Assembly: GCA_905178155.1 (NCBI GenBank)
Contig: CAJINV010000004.1
Coordinates: 8,578,882-8,642,881 of the forward strand
Source: Amoebophrya sp. A120
Lineage: Eukaryota > Sar > Dinophyceae > Syndiniales > Amoebophryaceae
Length of the DNA: 64,000 nucleotides
Direction: 5' to 3'
Below, one piece after another: positions 53,900 to 64,000 of the stretch. Each line of letters begins with the position of its first letter. The first letter of the stretch is position 1. The translations under genes were made by a program, and so were the position numbers. The notes below the pieces were generated by a model. That model was not told the DNA's origin, ran no database searches, and saw only the letters and a list, made by a program, of their open reading frames with translations.

Positions 53900-55800
53900 A
53901 TGTACGAAAGGGGATGCGCCGTGCCAGCGGATCAGAGGGGGCGAGGAGCGCCTCGCATATGTTTTTTGCTCGCTGCAATAGCAGCCGTCAATACGTACAC
54001 ACACACAACACAGTGTCCGCGAATTTGGGCTGCGGAGTGCAAACAGCAAGAAAAAGCAGGCCGAGCACGGCCCGGCGCGTTAGTCTGGCGCGGGCGCGCG
54101 CGGGGCCGGGGCACTACGACAAGGGCGCGCTAAAAAAAAGGATCACAGTGGCCGCGCGCGCCAGGGCCGCACAGGCAGAAAAACAGGGGCAAAGCAGAGG
54201 CGCCAGCGGGGTTGGGCGCTCCGCGGCCTACGACACGCCAGAAGGGCGGGCCGGGGCCTGCACGCGCAGCCCAGCGAGCCGCCCGGGGCGCAGGGCTGAC
54301 CATACGACCTAGGCAGGCTTGCTGCTATCGGCGGCGGGCGGGGGCCCTTGCCGGGCTCCCCATTACCAGGGGCCTGCCGTCGAGTGGGGCCCCGCTGGCC
54401 TTCCCACTTCCCGGGGCGGCCCTCCTACGGCCGCCAGCTGCAACTCCGCACTACTCCGCGCCCTGTTTTGCGCATCTGCGCGCGCTGCCTTGTGGTTGGC
54501 GTCGCTTTCGATACTGGCAGCCTTTTGCCGGGACTGTAGTCGGCCAGCCACTAGCTCCGCGCCGGTCTGCTCCGCGAGATGGAACCTGACTACCTGGCCC
54601 ATCACCGGCTCCCGCTGGATTTTCCGGAACGAGGGAGGCCCTGCGCTTCGCCCGCCGGCCCGGCCGGCCGGCTGGCGGCCGGCGCTGGCGCCTCCGCCCG
54701 TTCTTTCTGATGCACGGACCCGGCCCAAAGCCTTCGGCGCTGTGGAGGTATTGCACCCGCCCCGCACCCCGCTGCCCGTCGCGCCCAGTTTGGTACACCC
54801 ACGACCACGAAGGCCGCCGCCCCCGGGGATGGAATGCCGCGCCGGCGGCCCCGCCTTTGCCCAAAGGCGCGCGCGCGCTGCGCACAGATTGGGTGGGAAC
54901 TTCAATACTTTGGCAGCCCCGAGGCGACGGCCTTCATCGCCGGCGTGCTAAGCGCAGCCCCGCTGTGCTGGCGCTGCGTGTCTGCTTGGAAGCACTCGCG
55001 GCAAGCCTCTGCAGTGCTGGCCTTGAAGTCCTCGAAAAGCGCCCCCAGCAAGTCCGCCGGGGGCCTCTACGACCCCCGGCGGGCCGGCCAGAAAAACTAA
55101 CCGGGACGGGCGCAGGCAAAACGCCCCCCGGCGAACGGCCGCAAGGCCACAACTGTCCGGGCTGCCGCCTTCGGGCCGTGGATCGTTGCGCCGCCCAATA
55201 TTGGCAGCGCCGAAACGTGGCCGGCCATGGCAAGCGCACTAGCGTCATCCGCGTACCCGATTGCCGTGATGCCTGCGCCCGGAGGCCGAAGCGCGCCACA
55301 GTCGGCCAAAGGGCTATTGTGTAAATGTTCCACAGGTACGGGGAGAGTATACCCCCCTGCGGGAACCTCGTGACGACCCCGCGCGCGTCCGACAAAATCC
55401 CGCCCGGCCGCACCCGGAAGCAGCTGCCGCCGTCGCCGGCGAGAGTGCGGCGCGGCGGCGGCAGCGGCAGCGTTCTTCCTCGCACACCCCTCCCCAAGCT
55501 GCGGGGCGCCCGCACGCAGGGCCGGGGGCGGGACATGCTGGGCCCTGCGCCGCGCCGGCCAAGTCCCTGCGCCGGCCGCGCTCCATTGGCTTGCGCCAGG
55601 CAACACACGCCCGCGCCACTTGTTCGCACGCTATCCCCGGCCGAACGGACAAAGACAGCGGGAATGGCGGGCCCGAGGGGCCCGCCTTGGCCAAACACGC
55701 GGCGGCCCGAACGTGGGGGAGGCCCTGACCATCGTGAACGACACGAGCGCGAGCAATTTGTTTCGGACTTCCCGCGCATTCCAACTCCGTCTACTCGCAC
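53900..55800 (-). mobile_element. GC-rich island with broken LINE-type reverse transcriptase
   Basis: Base composition is much more GC-rich than the surroundings. On the minus strand one frame reads FPQGGILSPYLWNIYTIAL (about 55310-55366), the palm motif of non-LTR reverse transcriptases. The catalytic GYADDASALAMAGH (about 55215-55257) follows in a different frame about 50 bp later, so at least one frameshift separates them. Ala/Arg/Gly/Pro-rich open frames flank both motifs. No endonuclease domain, 3' tail or TSD could be defined. I judge it an inactive remnant. The outer limits are set by composition and are approximate. Confidence 0.7.
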
Positions 55801-55995
55801 ATAGACGGAAAAAAGCGGGTGACAACGTAGAACACCTGTTACTTATTTCCACTAGTAGACGAAGCATGTTCAACTTTATCAATTCCAACGCGAGACAGCA
55901 AGCTTTTACATCATCATCTGAGCCTGCCCTGCAGTTGCCGCAGCCGTCAAAACATTTTTCATTTGTCGCACAAATTGTCGCTCGATATCTGTTCA

Positions 55996-58343
55996 TCACG
56001 GATCTATTTTTTCTTTCACCTCAACAACCTCGGAACAAGGGGATCCAACCAGAATGTCGTTTTTCGGGGTACAGGAACTTGGGGACATTTTCAGACTCGT
56101 CAACCTTTCATAGCCGTACGCCTCCGCGACGTATTTCAGCCGGTCCTGGTGCACCACGAACTTCGCGAAAGCGATGCGACTTGCACTCGTCGGAGGTGGA
56201 GGTGCGACCGTTGCAATTTTTCCAGAAACCGCTCCTCGAGAATTTTCCCCTGCTGCACGACCAAGAATTTCATTTATCGCTGGGTCTGTCGATCTTTCTT
56301 GCTGTTGCTGCTCCCGCTCTGCTTCCTCCTGCGTACTTATTCCGAAGTCTTCATCGCCTTCCTGCCCGTCGTGTTCCACCTCCTCGTCACCGCCGCCGAA
56401 GTGGCTCGCAAAGTCCGCCGCTTTCGTATCACAAGGAAAAATCCCCCCTCCCCATATCAAACGGAAGTTTCTGATGCTGGATTTGCGTATACAAATCAGG
56501 TTTGTCTTGCAGTAGAGGACTGCAGGCTCCTGCCAAGCCTGAGTAGAGAGGTTTTGGCCTAGGCGTTTAGCATGAGAAACGTCTATGCTGTAGGCCCAAC
56601 AGCATCACAAACCGCCTGCATAATGCGGCGGAGCCTGTGGAGTTGTCTTCTTGCAAGACAGATGTGATTTGTGGTCTCAAATCAGCAAGACAAATTTTCG
56701 GAAACATACACTTTCGATATGGGGAGGGGGGATTTTTCCTCTCGATATTTCGCCACGACACAGAAGTCCGGAAAGGTGAGGAATTTCTGCAAAAACTGGC
56801 TACGCGGGTAGGTGAACGAGAGGTTCCAGTGTTTCCGCTTACCCTTCTCAGGAGACCCATGAGGGAGTAGATCAGGAACTTGTTGTTCGGCTGCTGTAGT
56901 CTTGTGTGTTGAAGATGATGGTTCAATAATATCAACCTCGAGACAAAACTCCGGCACAGCTGCTTCTACCTGCGCAGCACGACCACCCAGCTGCACATCA
57001 CGAGGGCCAGCGTTAATATCATGATTCCCTCGAAACCGCCTCACATCCTGCGCCAACCGCCCCACGCAGCAGGGCGCGACGACAAAGGTCGCGCTCCGCG
57101 CCGCTGCCAGTGCCATCACTTCGTCGCTGGCCCGTCCGCAGGCGTGGAGCGCGATGGCGAGGTCGAGAGGGAGGGTGTCCGGGAACTGGGCCACCATGCA
57201 GTGCAGCAGTCGGATGCGGAGAGCGGTGTGGTTCGTTTTGGGGTTTACAAAGATGAACAACTGCTCGTTGTTTACTTTCGTCGCTCTCGCTGCTGCGTGT
57301 GCCGGTGCAGAAGTACCCCCGTGTAGAAGTCCTCGTCGTCGTAGTCTTATAATTTCCTCTTGGTCTTCTAGCTTGAGGTCGTTCTCCTTCTCCTTACGAG
57401 AAGAAGAAGTAGCTCTTGCTTTATCATCATTTCCAGTCGCGATTAACATTTTGTAGCCGAACTCGCGCAAAATCGGTTCTTCCAGTGCCCGAATCCGTTT
57501 TCCCGCAGTCGCCAGCGCGTCGCCGCTCATATCTAGAATGCTGAAATCGAGAATCGTGTTGCTTGGGAACGTCTTCAAAGGGGACGAACCATTTGATATT
57601 TCCTGGTCATCCGCTATCGCCCGTAACAACACCCACAGTAGGGGAAACGCCACGTGTCCACTCCCCGCACAGAATTCCACGACGTGGAAAGTTTTGGAAG
57701 ATGATGATGTGGATCTCGTCGTTCTTGTTGTACTAGCAGCACGTGGTGGTCGTAGTTCATCCGCTTGTGGTACATCAACTAGGGAACAAGTAGAAGATCG
57801 AAAAGACGGCACCACCTCCTCCACCTGCCCTCGCATCATCACCCTAGCCTGCTCGTAGCAAACGGACACCATGTTCTCGATCTGCAGCCTCTTCCGTCCG
57901 ACCCGCGACTCCGGCACGCCGCCCGCAGCTCCCGGGTCGCACGCGGTTCTCGGCGCGGCGGTGCGGAGTTCGCGTGCGACAAAGGGGTCGACTTGGACAG
58001 AAGAAACATCGGTTCTGATGGCAGTAGATGATGTTTCCGTATTTATGTTGTTGCTGAAAGATGACCTACACCCGGAAGACCTCCACGCGTCTGTGTTGTA
58101 GCTCTTTTCCAGCTCTTCCAGCACAATCTCCTGTCTGCTCTTCTCCTTCTTCCGCGCGCCGCCTCGGTACTTGGACCGCCGAGAGGTGCGAGGTGGTGGA
58201 ACTACAGGTTTATTGATGTTCTTGCCAAGGGCATTGTCATGCTGCGAATATACCAGTCCTCGCGCTGTCGGTCGTAGGCAAAGCTGTGGCTCCTCGCCCC
58301 AAGAAAACTCGGTTAAAAAACTGCTCCCGTTGTCGAGCAGCAT
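55996..58343 (-). CDS. Predicted SAM-dependent methyltransferase
   Basis: Two exons, 56748-58343 and 55996-56426, joined across one family D introner. Total about 674 aa. The start at 58343 reads MLLDNGSSFLTEFSWGEE. After a Ser/Arg/Thr-rich N-terminal 200 residues comes a Rossmann-type methyltransferase domain. Motif I is FHVVEFCAGSGHVAFPLLW. Next come an acidic-loop segment (FSILDMSGDALATAGKRI), ALHACGRASDEVMALA, and VVAPCCVGRLAQDVRRF. The ALHACG plus APCC combination is typical of the methyltransferase module found in GSTCD-like and related proteins, whose substrates are often RNA or unknown. Glu/Gln-rich sequence and a conserved-looking SASRIAFAKFVVHQDRLKY block follow before the end at KEKIDP. 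Substrate not predictable. Confidence 0.8.
56427..56747. mobile_element. Introner family D in the methyltransferase gene
   Basis: TIR core GGAAAAATCCCCCCTCCCC. Perfect TSD TTTCG. Excision joins DFCVVAK to AADFASHFG. Confidence 0.93.
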
Positions 58344-59025
58344 GATTTTTATCGTGTTGCTTGCTTCGTGAAGATCTTCGTGGGTTCGTTCATCGGCGGA
58401 CTAGGATAATCATTGTTCTGCTAAAAATCACAAGTAGTACCACTAGACCAGTCGCTTCAGTTGTTCATTCCTATGGTCCAGTCTTCAAGATGTAATTAGA
58501 CACGTTCGTCTTTCTACCCAACACAAGCCTGTCATAGAAGTACGATGAGTGGAAATGACTTTACTATATAGAGAAGGGAACAGCAAAAGAGGCGCTCGGT
58601 GAAAAAAAAAAAACCGGCGTGGCGCTTGCGTTAATCGATTGAAATTGACCTTCGTTCGTAAAGCGTGCCGGCGGGATCGGTGGATCTTCGGATTATCAAG
58701 ATCAAGATCTCTGTACGAATTCTGCTGTTTTTCAACAGAAGATCTGAACTTTGGTGAGCACTTGCAGCACTTCTGTGCGGAACTACCGCTCGAAGATCCC
58801 TGTAATATTCTTTCCAAGGAGCTGGCTAGCAAAGTGGTTGTGCTGCTGCTGGTGCAGCAGCTCACGTAATTAATTTGCCTGATCCGGTTCCAACTCCACG
58901 CAGGCAGGACCCTATTCTAAATTTGCGAAGAACATCAGCGAAAACTCTACTGCAACTCTTTGCTTCAAGCTTTTATCTCGTCCACGTCCACCGTTGTTCT
59001 TCCTGTTCCTACCCATTACTTCTTA
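58344..59025. other. Intergenic stretch
   Basis: Short frames only. No introner ends and no RNA gene recognised. It lies between the OGG1 stop and the methyltransferase start. Confidence 0.5.
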
Positions 59026-62000
59026 TCATACCTCACCTTCATCTACTTCTTTCACCACCTGCCTAAACGCCGGCAATTCGGCGGCAAACAGCACCGAATG
59101 CGCCCAGCCCGAGTATTTTCCGAAGCGATCGACAAAGCACTGCTGGATCTTTTCATACATCCAGGGCGTTAGGCTCTTCGGATCTTCTGTCATTTGCGAC
59201 TTCTTGCCGTTTTTACTGGCTAGTACCTTTTTATTTCCAGCTCCCGTAGCTTTGGATGTTCTTGCAGTAGCTTTGCTAGCGGTCCCAACGACCTTCATTG
59301 GTTTCACCTTTGGCAAATACCGCTGCTTCGCGATCTGCCACACGTGCGTGTCCACCGGAACTAAATCCAAGCAATCACATATCCAAGAAAAAAACGTTGT
59401 AGGTGTAATTTTTTCGGAGGAACAGCATTACAAATTTGTCTGGCATGACAGCAAAAACCTGTCTTGCGCACATAGTACGTGAAATCGGAATCGCCCTTTA
59501 ACGGGCCCTACAATGCATGCCAAGCATGACAGACGCGCAATCATCTTGCATGTTGCGCATCACAAATTTACACTTACACAGTTTTTTTCTTGCATATCAC
59601 AGCTGAACAGAGCGATGCAGTCCGCGACCTTGTGGCCAATGCCCGGGTAACGCATTTATCAAATACAAAAATGTCTGGGTCTGGAAGATTGTCATGCTAG
59701 TCTGGCATGACTCTGCACTCTGTATTGCGCGGCCACCAAGAGGTCCTCTTGCCTGTCATGCACAAGCGCAGTGTCTCATGCGAAATACGCATCACAGAAG
59801 CACGAAAAAACTTGTCATGCTTGGCGGCGCATTACAGAGCACTTATTGTTCACGGACTTGCATCACAAGTTTCCAGACCCAGACATTTTTGCCGTTGATA
59901 GCATCAGCTCTTCGACCACTTTGTCCGTCGAGAGGTCGGAGAAAGCTTCCAAACGGAGGGTCGGAACGTCGGGGATCTTCGGTTGTAGTTCTTCGGGTGT
60001 TTTCCTTTTGTCCTTCGCAGCTACTGGTGTTGTACTGGCCTTGAATATTTTCATCGCTATTTTTTGACCCTTGTTCCCTTTGTTCGCTTTCTTCACTGTT
60101 GACTCCCCCTTCCTCGTCGGAATGGCTTTCAGAGGTTTTGCTTTGTTTCCTTTCATGGCCGACTTGATAGCCTTCGCGGCTTTGCTCTTCAGAAGTACTG
60201 CCATCGCCTTCCTCGAGCTCGTCTGTCCAGTCACTACTTTCATCGCCCCTGCGGCAGATTTTGTTCCCGTCTTGCCGCCCTTCGCCGCAGCAACTGCGGC
60301 CTTCGCTGCTGATGTCCGTGTAGTTTTAGAAGTAGGCTCTGTGACTGCTGGGGCAGTAGTTTTATTTGTTTTCAAAAACTCTTCCAATTCGTAAATTCGT
60401 GCCAAATATGCATTGCAAATATGTCTGGGTCTGAAAGGGTGCGAACTTGTGATGCGCATTTCACAACACAGACAAATCTCTCATGCATAGGCGGCAAAAA
60501 GTGCCCATTTCCTGTCACCAAAATGGGGCATTGTCATGCGGATTAAGCAATGCGGAAGCTTTTCGAAATCTGTGATGCTAGGGCTTCCATGACAGACATT
60601 TTGTGTCATGCAAAAACAGCATGACAAAAATCTGCATTCTTCCAGACCCAGACATTTTTACATTTGATACCAAATGCTCCAGAATCTGCCGCAGGTACTT
60701 CGCCCGGTAGCCCAGCATCAACTGCAAATCTGTCTGGGTCTGGAAGCCGCGTGAAAGCTTGTCATGCAGATTTTCGATGACCCATGAGGCCTGGCATGCA
60801 GGACCTAGCATGACGGATTCTGTGAGACCTCTATCATGCCTATCCTGCATGAGAAACTCCCTCGCAACTTGATCAAAAGTGGACAATTGTTGGTAGTCAT
60901 GCAACACAGATTTTTACAGCGTGTACACTTAGCATCACAAGTTACTGTCTTCCAGACCCAGACATATTTGCAATGCATACCCAGACCTAAGTCGCGAAAT
61001 TCCTGCTCCGACGGGTTGTGTTTCACGAATTCCGCAACTGTGGGAAAGGAGTAAAAGTCGTCGACGGCGGTGGCTGGATCTACAATCTTGTGCCCGTACT
61101 CCCGGCGGATCCGCCCCAGAATTTGCGCGATCCGCACGACGTTGTTGTTCTGTGACACGATATATGCATTGCAAAAGTATCGCACTCGTATAGATGCATT
61201 TTTGTTCAGCATGAGAAATAAAATTTGTAATGCTGATTTACCTCAAGAAAAAGATTTGTAATGCATGATTGCAATACGAATACGATACTTTTGCACAGGA
61301 TACGAGAAAAGAAATCATGGTCTCAAACACGTCCTGCCGCAACAGCCTCACGCCAACCAGCTTCCGCGCAACCTGCCGGAACCACGGGTCGGCCGCGCTC
61401 CACTGGTCGCATCAAACAAAAAAAACTCGCCACGATCGCTCATGCGCATTTTTGCAATACAAAATTTTCTGTCATGCGTAAAAATGCATCACAGCCAAAC
61501 TTCATCAGGGATTTTCCTAGTGTTTCTGCAATACAAGAAAAAGTTCCCACGCTAAAAAAGTTTTTCATGCAAAGCCTGCAAGTGAGTGACTGTGACAAAC
61601 TTTTTTCTCTCCATAGGTCGTAAAGGGATTTCAGTGGCAAAGAGTGGTCCAGCCGGAAGTAGTGGCGGACCGCGGTGAGAGCGTGGTTTTGATTCGTCCT
61701 TTTGCCGTGGAGAAATGTTGTCGGAGCTGCTGTATGTTCTTTGCTTGTTCTTATTTTTTCCTGCGGAGGCTGCTGGTTGTGCTGCTGTGCTACATCTGCA
61801 AACGCGGATGGTGGTGGTGGTGGTGGTTCTGGGTAGAAAAGCAGTGCGCAGGACGAGGAGGAGGAAGAGGGTAGGTTTTTCGGTTTTACAGGTTTATTCC
61901 CGCCGTGGATTGCAACTAAACCCGAGGGTGATACCCCTTCGTCTCCGCTCGCAGATGATACTATCCCGGATGAAGCTCCTGCGTTCTGATTTGCAAGTAA

Positions 62001-62993
62001 CGAATTTTTAGCACCATTTAAGTTAATCTTTGCGTCACCCGCGACTCCTCGTAGACCAAAAACAGGCCGCCCCTGCGGTGCAGGTCCAACTGCCCCGCCG
62101 CCGTGCTGAGGTGGTTCTAGTAGCGTCTCCGTCTTCAGTTCTACTTGCACCGCGCTTGTTTTCACCCTAGTAGTACCAGCACCACGAAGTAGGTCCTCTC
62201 CGCTGGAACAGGGAGCAGGATTTCCTCCTCCCGCTAAAACCTTGAATCGTGTCGTGGTTGGCAGACTCTCCAGCACGACCCCAAACCCGGCAATCACGCC
62301 GAGGTACTGTCGGGAGGTTTGGTTCGGAAGGACGGGAACTTTTACTCGCCCAGCATCGTGTTCCGCGGGTTTTGCTGCTTCATTTTCCTCCACCCGGATT
62401 GTTGTATCAGCCTGCTTCATCGCTTTTGCCTTCTGTTTTGCCTCCACCTCTTCCACCTTTGCCTTCTGTTTTGCCGCAGCAGCGGCACCACCGACTTTCG
62501 CCATTTTCTGTTTATTCCCCGGTGCAGCAGCAGCAGCAGCACCTCCACTCGATGATGTTCTTACGACAGGCGGCGTGATCTCTTTCCAGCCAAAGGTTTG
62601 GCCGATGGGTAAGGTGTGCTCCAGGCGGAGCTCCTCCGGGGGAACTTGCAAGTCGATCCACTCATTCGCTCGGCTGAGGGAAGTAGATGGCAGACAGTTT
62701 ATCGCTGGACTACTTACCTTTCCGGGCTGTTTCGTCCGGTACAGCTTGGTTCTTTTTGGAGACCGCTTGTGGTCGTCCGAAGTAGGAGCTACTGCAACCC
62801 GTGCTCCGGCCGGCAACATGTTTTGTATCGAATTGTTCATTTCGCTTATGGACTGCACTATGGAGGTTTTAGTATTTCGCACTTGTAATTTGCTCACAGT
62901 GAAGATTCTTCTTGTTCTTACGAATGGTCTTGATTTGATATCTTCCACTGTATGATGAAGCAAAAATCTGCGGCTCTGATTAATTCGCCGCAT
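59026..62993 (-). CDS. OGG1: 8-oxoguanine DNA glycosylase with large low-complexity insertions
   Basis: Base-excision repair enzyme that removes 8-oxoguanine opposite C and cleaves the abasic site. Exons: 61616-62993, 61303-61409, 60980-61162, 60670-60715, 59901-60406, 59597-59656, 59026-59379. They total 868 codons including the stop after TSD removal. Family blocks: LRLEHTLPIGQTFGWKEI, RQYLGVIAGFGVVLE, VRHYFRLDHSLPLKSLYDQW, KLVGVRLLRQDVFETMISFL, VSQNNNVVRIAQILGRI, LGLGYRAKYLRQILEHL, the helix-hairpin-helix RYPGIGHKVADCIALF (catalytic Lys in GHK) and VPVDTHVWQIAK (catalytic Asp), then FGKYSGWAHSVLFAAEL. At 867 aa it is far longer than the roughly 345 aa of human OGG1. The excess is Ala/Lys/Gln-rich sequence near residues 150-400 and an Ala/Lys/Thr-rich block encoded at 59950-60390, inserted before the HhH motif. 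The Arg-rich N-terminus MRRINQSRRFLLHH could target mitochondria. All six introns are introners. Confidence 0.92.
59380..59596. mobile_element. Introner family E in OGG1
   Basis: Starts TATCCAAGAAAAAAACGTTG, with inverse at the right end. Perfect TSD TCACA. It sits between the HhH lysine and the catalytic aspartate. Confidence 0.92.
59657..59900. mobile_element. Introner family A in OGG1
   Basis: Starts TATCAAATACAAAAATGTC. TSD GCATT/GCATC. Excision joins KVVEELM to RYPGIGHK. Confidence 0.9.
60407..60669. mobile_element. Introner family A in OGG1
   Basis: Starts TATGCATTGCAAATATGTC. Perfect TSD CCAAA. Confidence 0.92.
60716..60979. mobile_element. Introner family A in OGG1
   Basis: Starts CATCAACTGCAAATCTGTC and ends AATGCATA. 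Perfect TSD CCCAG. Only 46 bp of exon separates it from 60407-60669. Confidence 0.9.
61163..61302. mobile_element. Introner family C in OGG1
   Basis: 140 bp. Starts TATGCATTGCAAAAGTATCG. TSD CGATA/CGAGA. Excision joins TMISFLV to SQNNNVVR. Confidence 0.9.
61410..61615. mobile_element. Introner (singleton family P) in OGG1
   Basis: Ends CATCAAACAAAAAAAACTCG and the inverse of TATGGAGAGAAAAAAGTTTG. Perfect TSD GGTCG. Excision joins KSLYDQ to WSAADPWF. Confidence 0.85.
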
Positions 62994-63412
62994 ATAGTTA
63001 AGTACGAAAATTCATGCACGTTCTAAATTACGCTCACACCAACTGCCGCCTCTCAAGGGGTGCAACGAACAGGTTTATTGTAGGCTGAAAGGAGAAAATG
63101 AAAACCAGACAAGACGTGCCAAAAATCGATGAAGTGGCAAAAAATTCTACCCCGCTCGTTCATCAGGACGCGTCCGCGGAATATTCGCTTTCATGTAAAC
63201 AAGTACAACTCCAAATTTCTCCGTGATTGATATTTTAGGTTCCGTTTCGATTTTCAAGAAGAGCAAGAGCTCGCAATAATGTAATACTCCTGCTCGTCCT
63301 CTGTATACGTGTCGATTTCCACTGTAAAAAAAGTTGTTGTATCGTTCGGCATGGACCACCAGTGTGCTCTATTTGACTATCGTACGCGGACCGCTCGCCT
63401 CGTACATTTTCC
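62994..63412. other. Intergenic stretch
   Basis: Between the OGG1 start and the next gene's stop. AT-rich, nothing recognised. Probably holds the OGG1 promoter. Confidence 0.5.
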
Positions 63413-64000
63413 TCAATCTGCACTGTGGTACCGTCCCAGCGTGTTTTTCTTTTTCCGCGGCTTCGCCGGGTCCGGCGTGCCGCCCACTTGTGCCTGCTGC
63501 CCCGAGCAGACTGCGACGGTTCCAACAGCCGCTGGGTCCGTGCTCAGGGCGGATTCCAACTGCGGTGTAGAGTAGTTGCTCTCCGTGCCACACAGCGGCG
63601 TGGAGAAAACGTGGGACTGCGGGTTGTTTTGCAGGTTCACAGCCTGTGGCGCCCCGTTTTGTAATATCGACGTCCCTGTCGCAGTAGCTCCTTTATTTTT
63701 CACATTCACCTGGTCTACCGTTATTTCTCCCTCGTCCGCGGTGGTACTCATTTCCTCCGCCTTTTTCTCTGTAGAAATCCGCTTCCCCAGCTTCACCCAC
63801 AGCTTTCCGTCGACAAACTTGTGCTCCCACCGCTTCAGCCGGTGCCCGTCCGGCACGTTGTTTTCCAGTTCCCCTTTCGTACTCACCTTGCGCCCGTCGC
63901 TCACGCGAAACCGCCAGTGGTGCATGGGGCACCGAATCGCGACCATGTCAGGAATCACTCGTTCCTGCTGTTCCTGCACAACTACCCCTGCCTTCGAGGA
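63413..64000 (-). CDS. Partial gene with a Rieske-like CPMHHWRF motif
   Basis: The 5' part lies right of the window. The visible minus frame contains AIRCPMHHWRFRVSDGRKVS followed by DGHRLKRWEHKFVDGKLWVK. CPMHHWRF fits the second half (C-x-x-H) of a Rieske [2Fe-2S] motif. The first C-x-H half is not within the 23 residues visible upstream, so it would have to lie beyond the window or behind an intron. The rest is a Ser/Thr/Gln-rich tail ending in a basic patch (KPRKKKNTLGRYHSAD). Function is not assignable, and a Rieske protein is only a suggestion. Confidence 0.4.
   Translation of the reverse strand, partial: SSKAGVVVQEQQERVIPDMVAIRCPMHHWRFRVSDGRKVSTKGELENNVPDGHRLKRWEHKFVDGKLWVKLGKRISTEKKAEEMSTTADEGEITVDQVNVKNKGATATGTSILQNGAPQAVNLQNNPQSHVFSTPLCGTESNYSTPQLESALSTDPAAVGTVAVCSGQQAQVGGTPDPAKPRKKKNTLGRYHSAD

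Noticed and set aside
53900-55800. Many long open frames on both strands in the GC-rich island
   Set aside because: High GC depletes stop codons. Only the minus-strand reverse-transcriptase motifs are meaningful, and they are in different frames.
1-61615. CRISPR array, because of regularly repeated short sequences
   Set aside because: The repeats are inverted pairs bounding single elements with target duplications, dispersed through eukaryotic exons, not direct repeats with spacers.

Overview
This window is nuclear DNA of a eukaryote, most likely a dinoflagellate-type alveolate. The best guess is a Syndiniales parasite such as Amoebophrya. The grounds are that the genes are eukaryotic, nearly all lie on one strand, and their coding sequences are cut by about 75 short elements with terminal inverted repeats (TIRs) and 5-bp target-site duplications (TSDs). 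These behave as introns ('introners'), and elements of this kind have been reported in Amoebophrya and other dinoflagellates. The species assignment is inference; the elements themselves are read from the sequence.

Layout, left to right (minus strand unless stated). 152-3986: acyl-CoA oxidase, 3' end outside the window. 5080-8747: TRAF-type zinc-finger plus ankyrin protein. 8875-14382: unrecognised 649-aa protein with a Cys/His cluster. 14383-17645: gene-poor. 17964-21837: thioredoxin-like domain fused in frame to the ribonucleotide reductase small subunit (R2), 519 aa. 21838-23697: gene-poor. 23698-29106: protein with four cold-shock domains. 29107-32782: gene-poor. 32783-45064: very large protein with a signal-like N-terminus, interrupted at 33753-36516 by a nested insertion that carries a plus-strand membrane-protein gene and a plus-strand fragment of the cold-shock gene. 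46367-53344: unrecognised 1356-aa protein whose 12 introns are all introners. About 53900-55800: GC-rich island with a broken LINE-type reverse transcriptase. 55996-58343: predicted SAM-dependent methyltransferase. 59026-62993: 8-oxoguanine DNA glycosylase (OGG1) with long low-complexity insertions. 63413-64000: start of a gene with a Rieske-like motif, truncated by the window edge.

The central observation is the intron system. Most interruptions begin TATC or TATG and end GATA or CATA, are 115-335 bp long, fall into at least six recurrent TIR families (A-F here) plus several singletons, and are flanked by 5-bp duplications. Deleting each element plus one TSD copy restores the reading frame at every junction I checked. 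The summed exon lengths of five genes become exact multiples of three (513, 649, 519, 1356 and 867 aa), and so do those of the 1635-aa gene if its nested insertion is also removed. No GT...AG consensus is possible at most of these junctions. A second class of ordinary GT-AG introns coexists, for example in R2 and acyl-CoA oxidase.

The R2 gene is the most notable protein finding: a thioredoxin-fold domain with a WCTKC motif is joined through an acidic linker to an R2 that keeps the iron ligands and radical tyrosine. This suggests a built-in reductant for ribonucleotide reductase.
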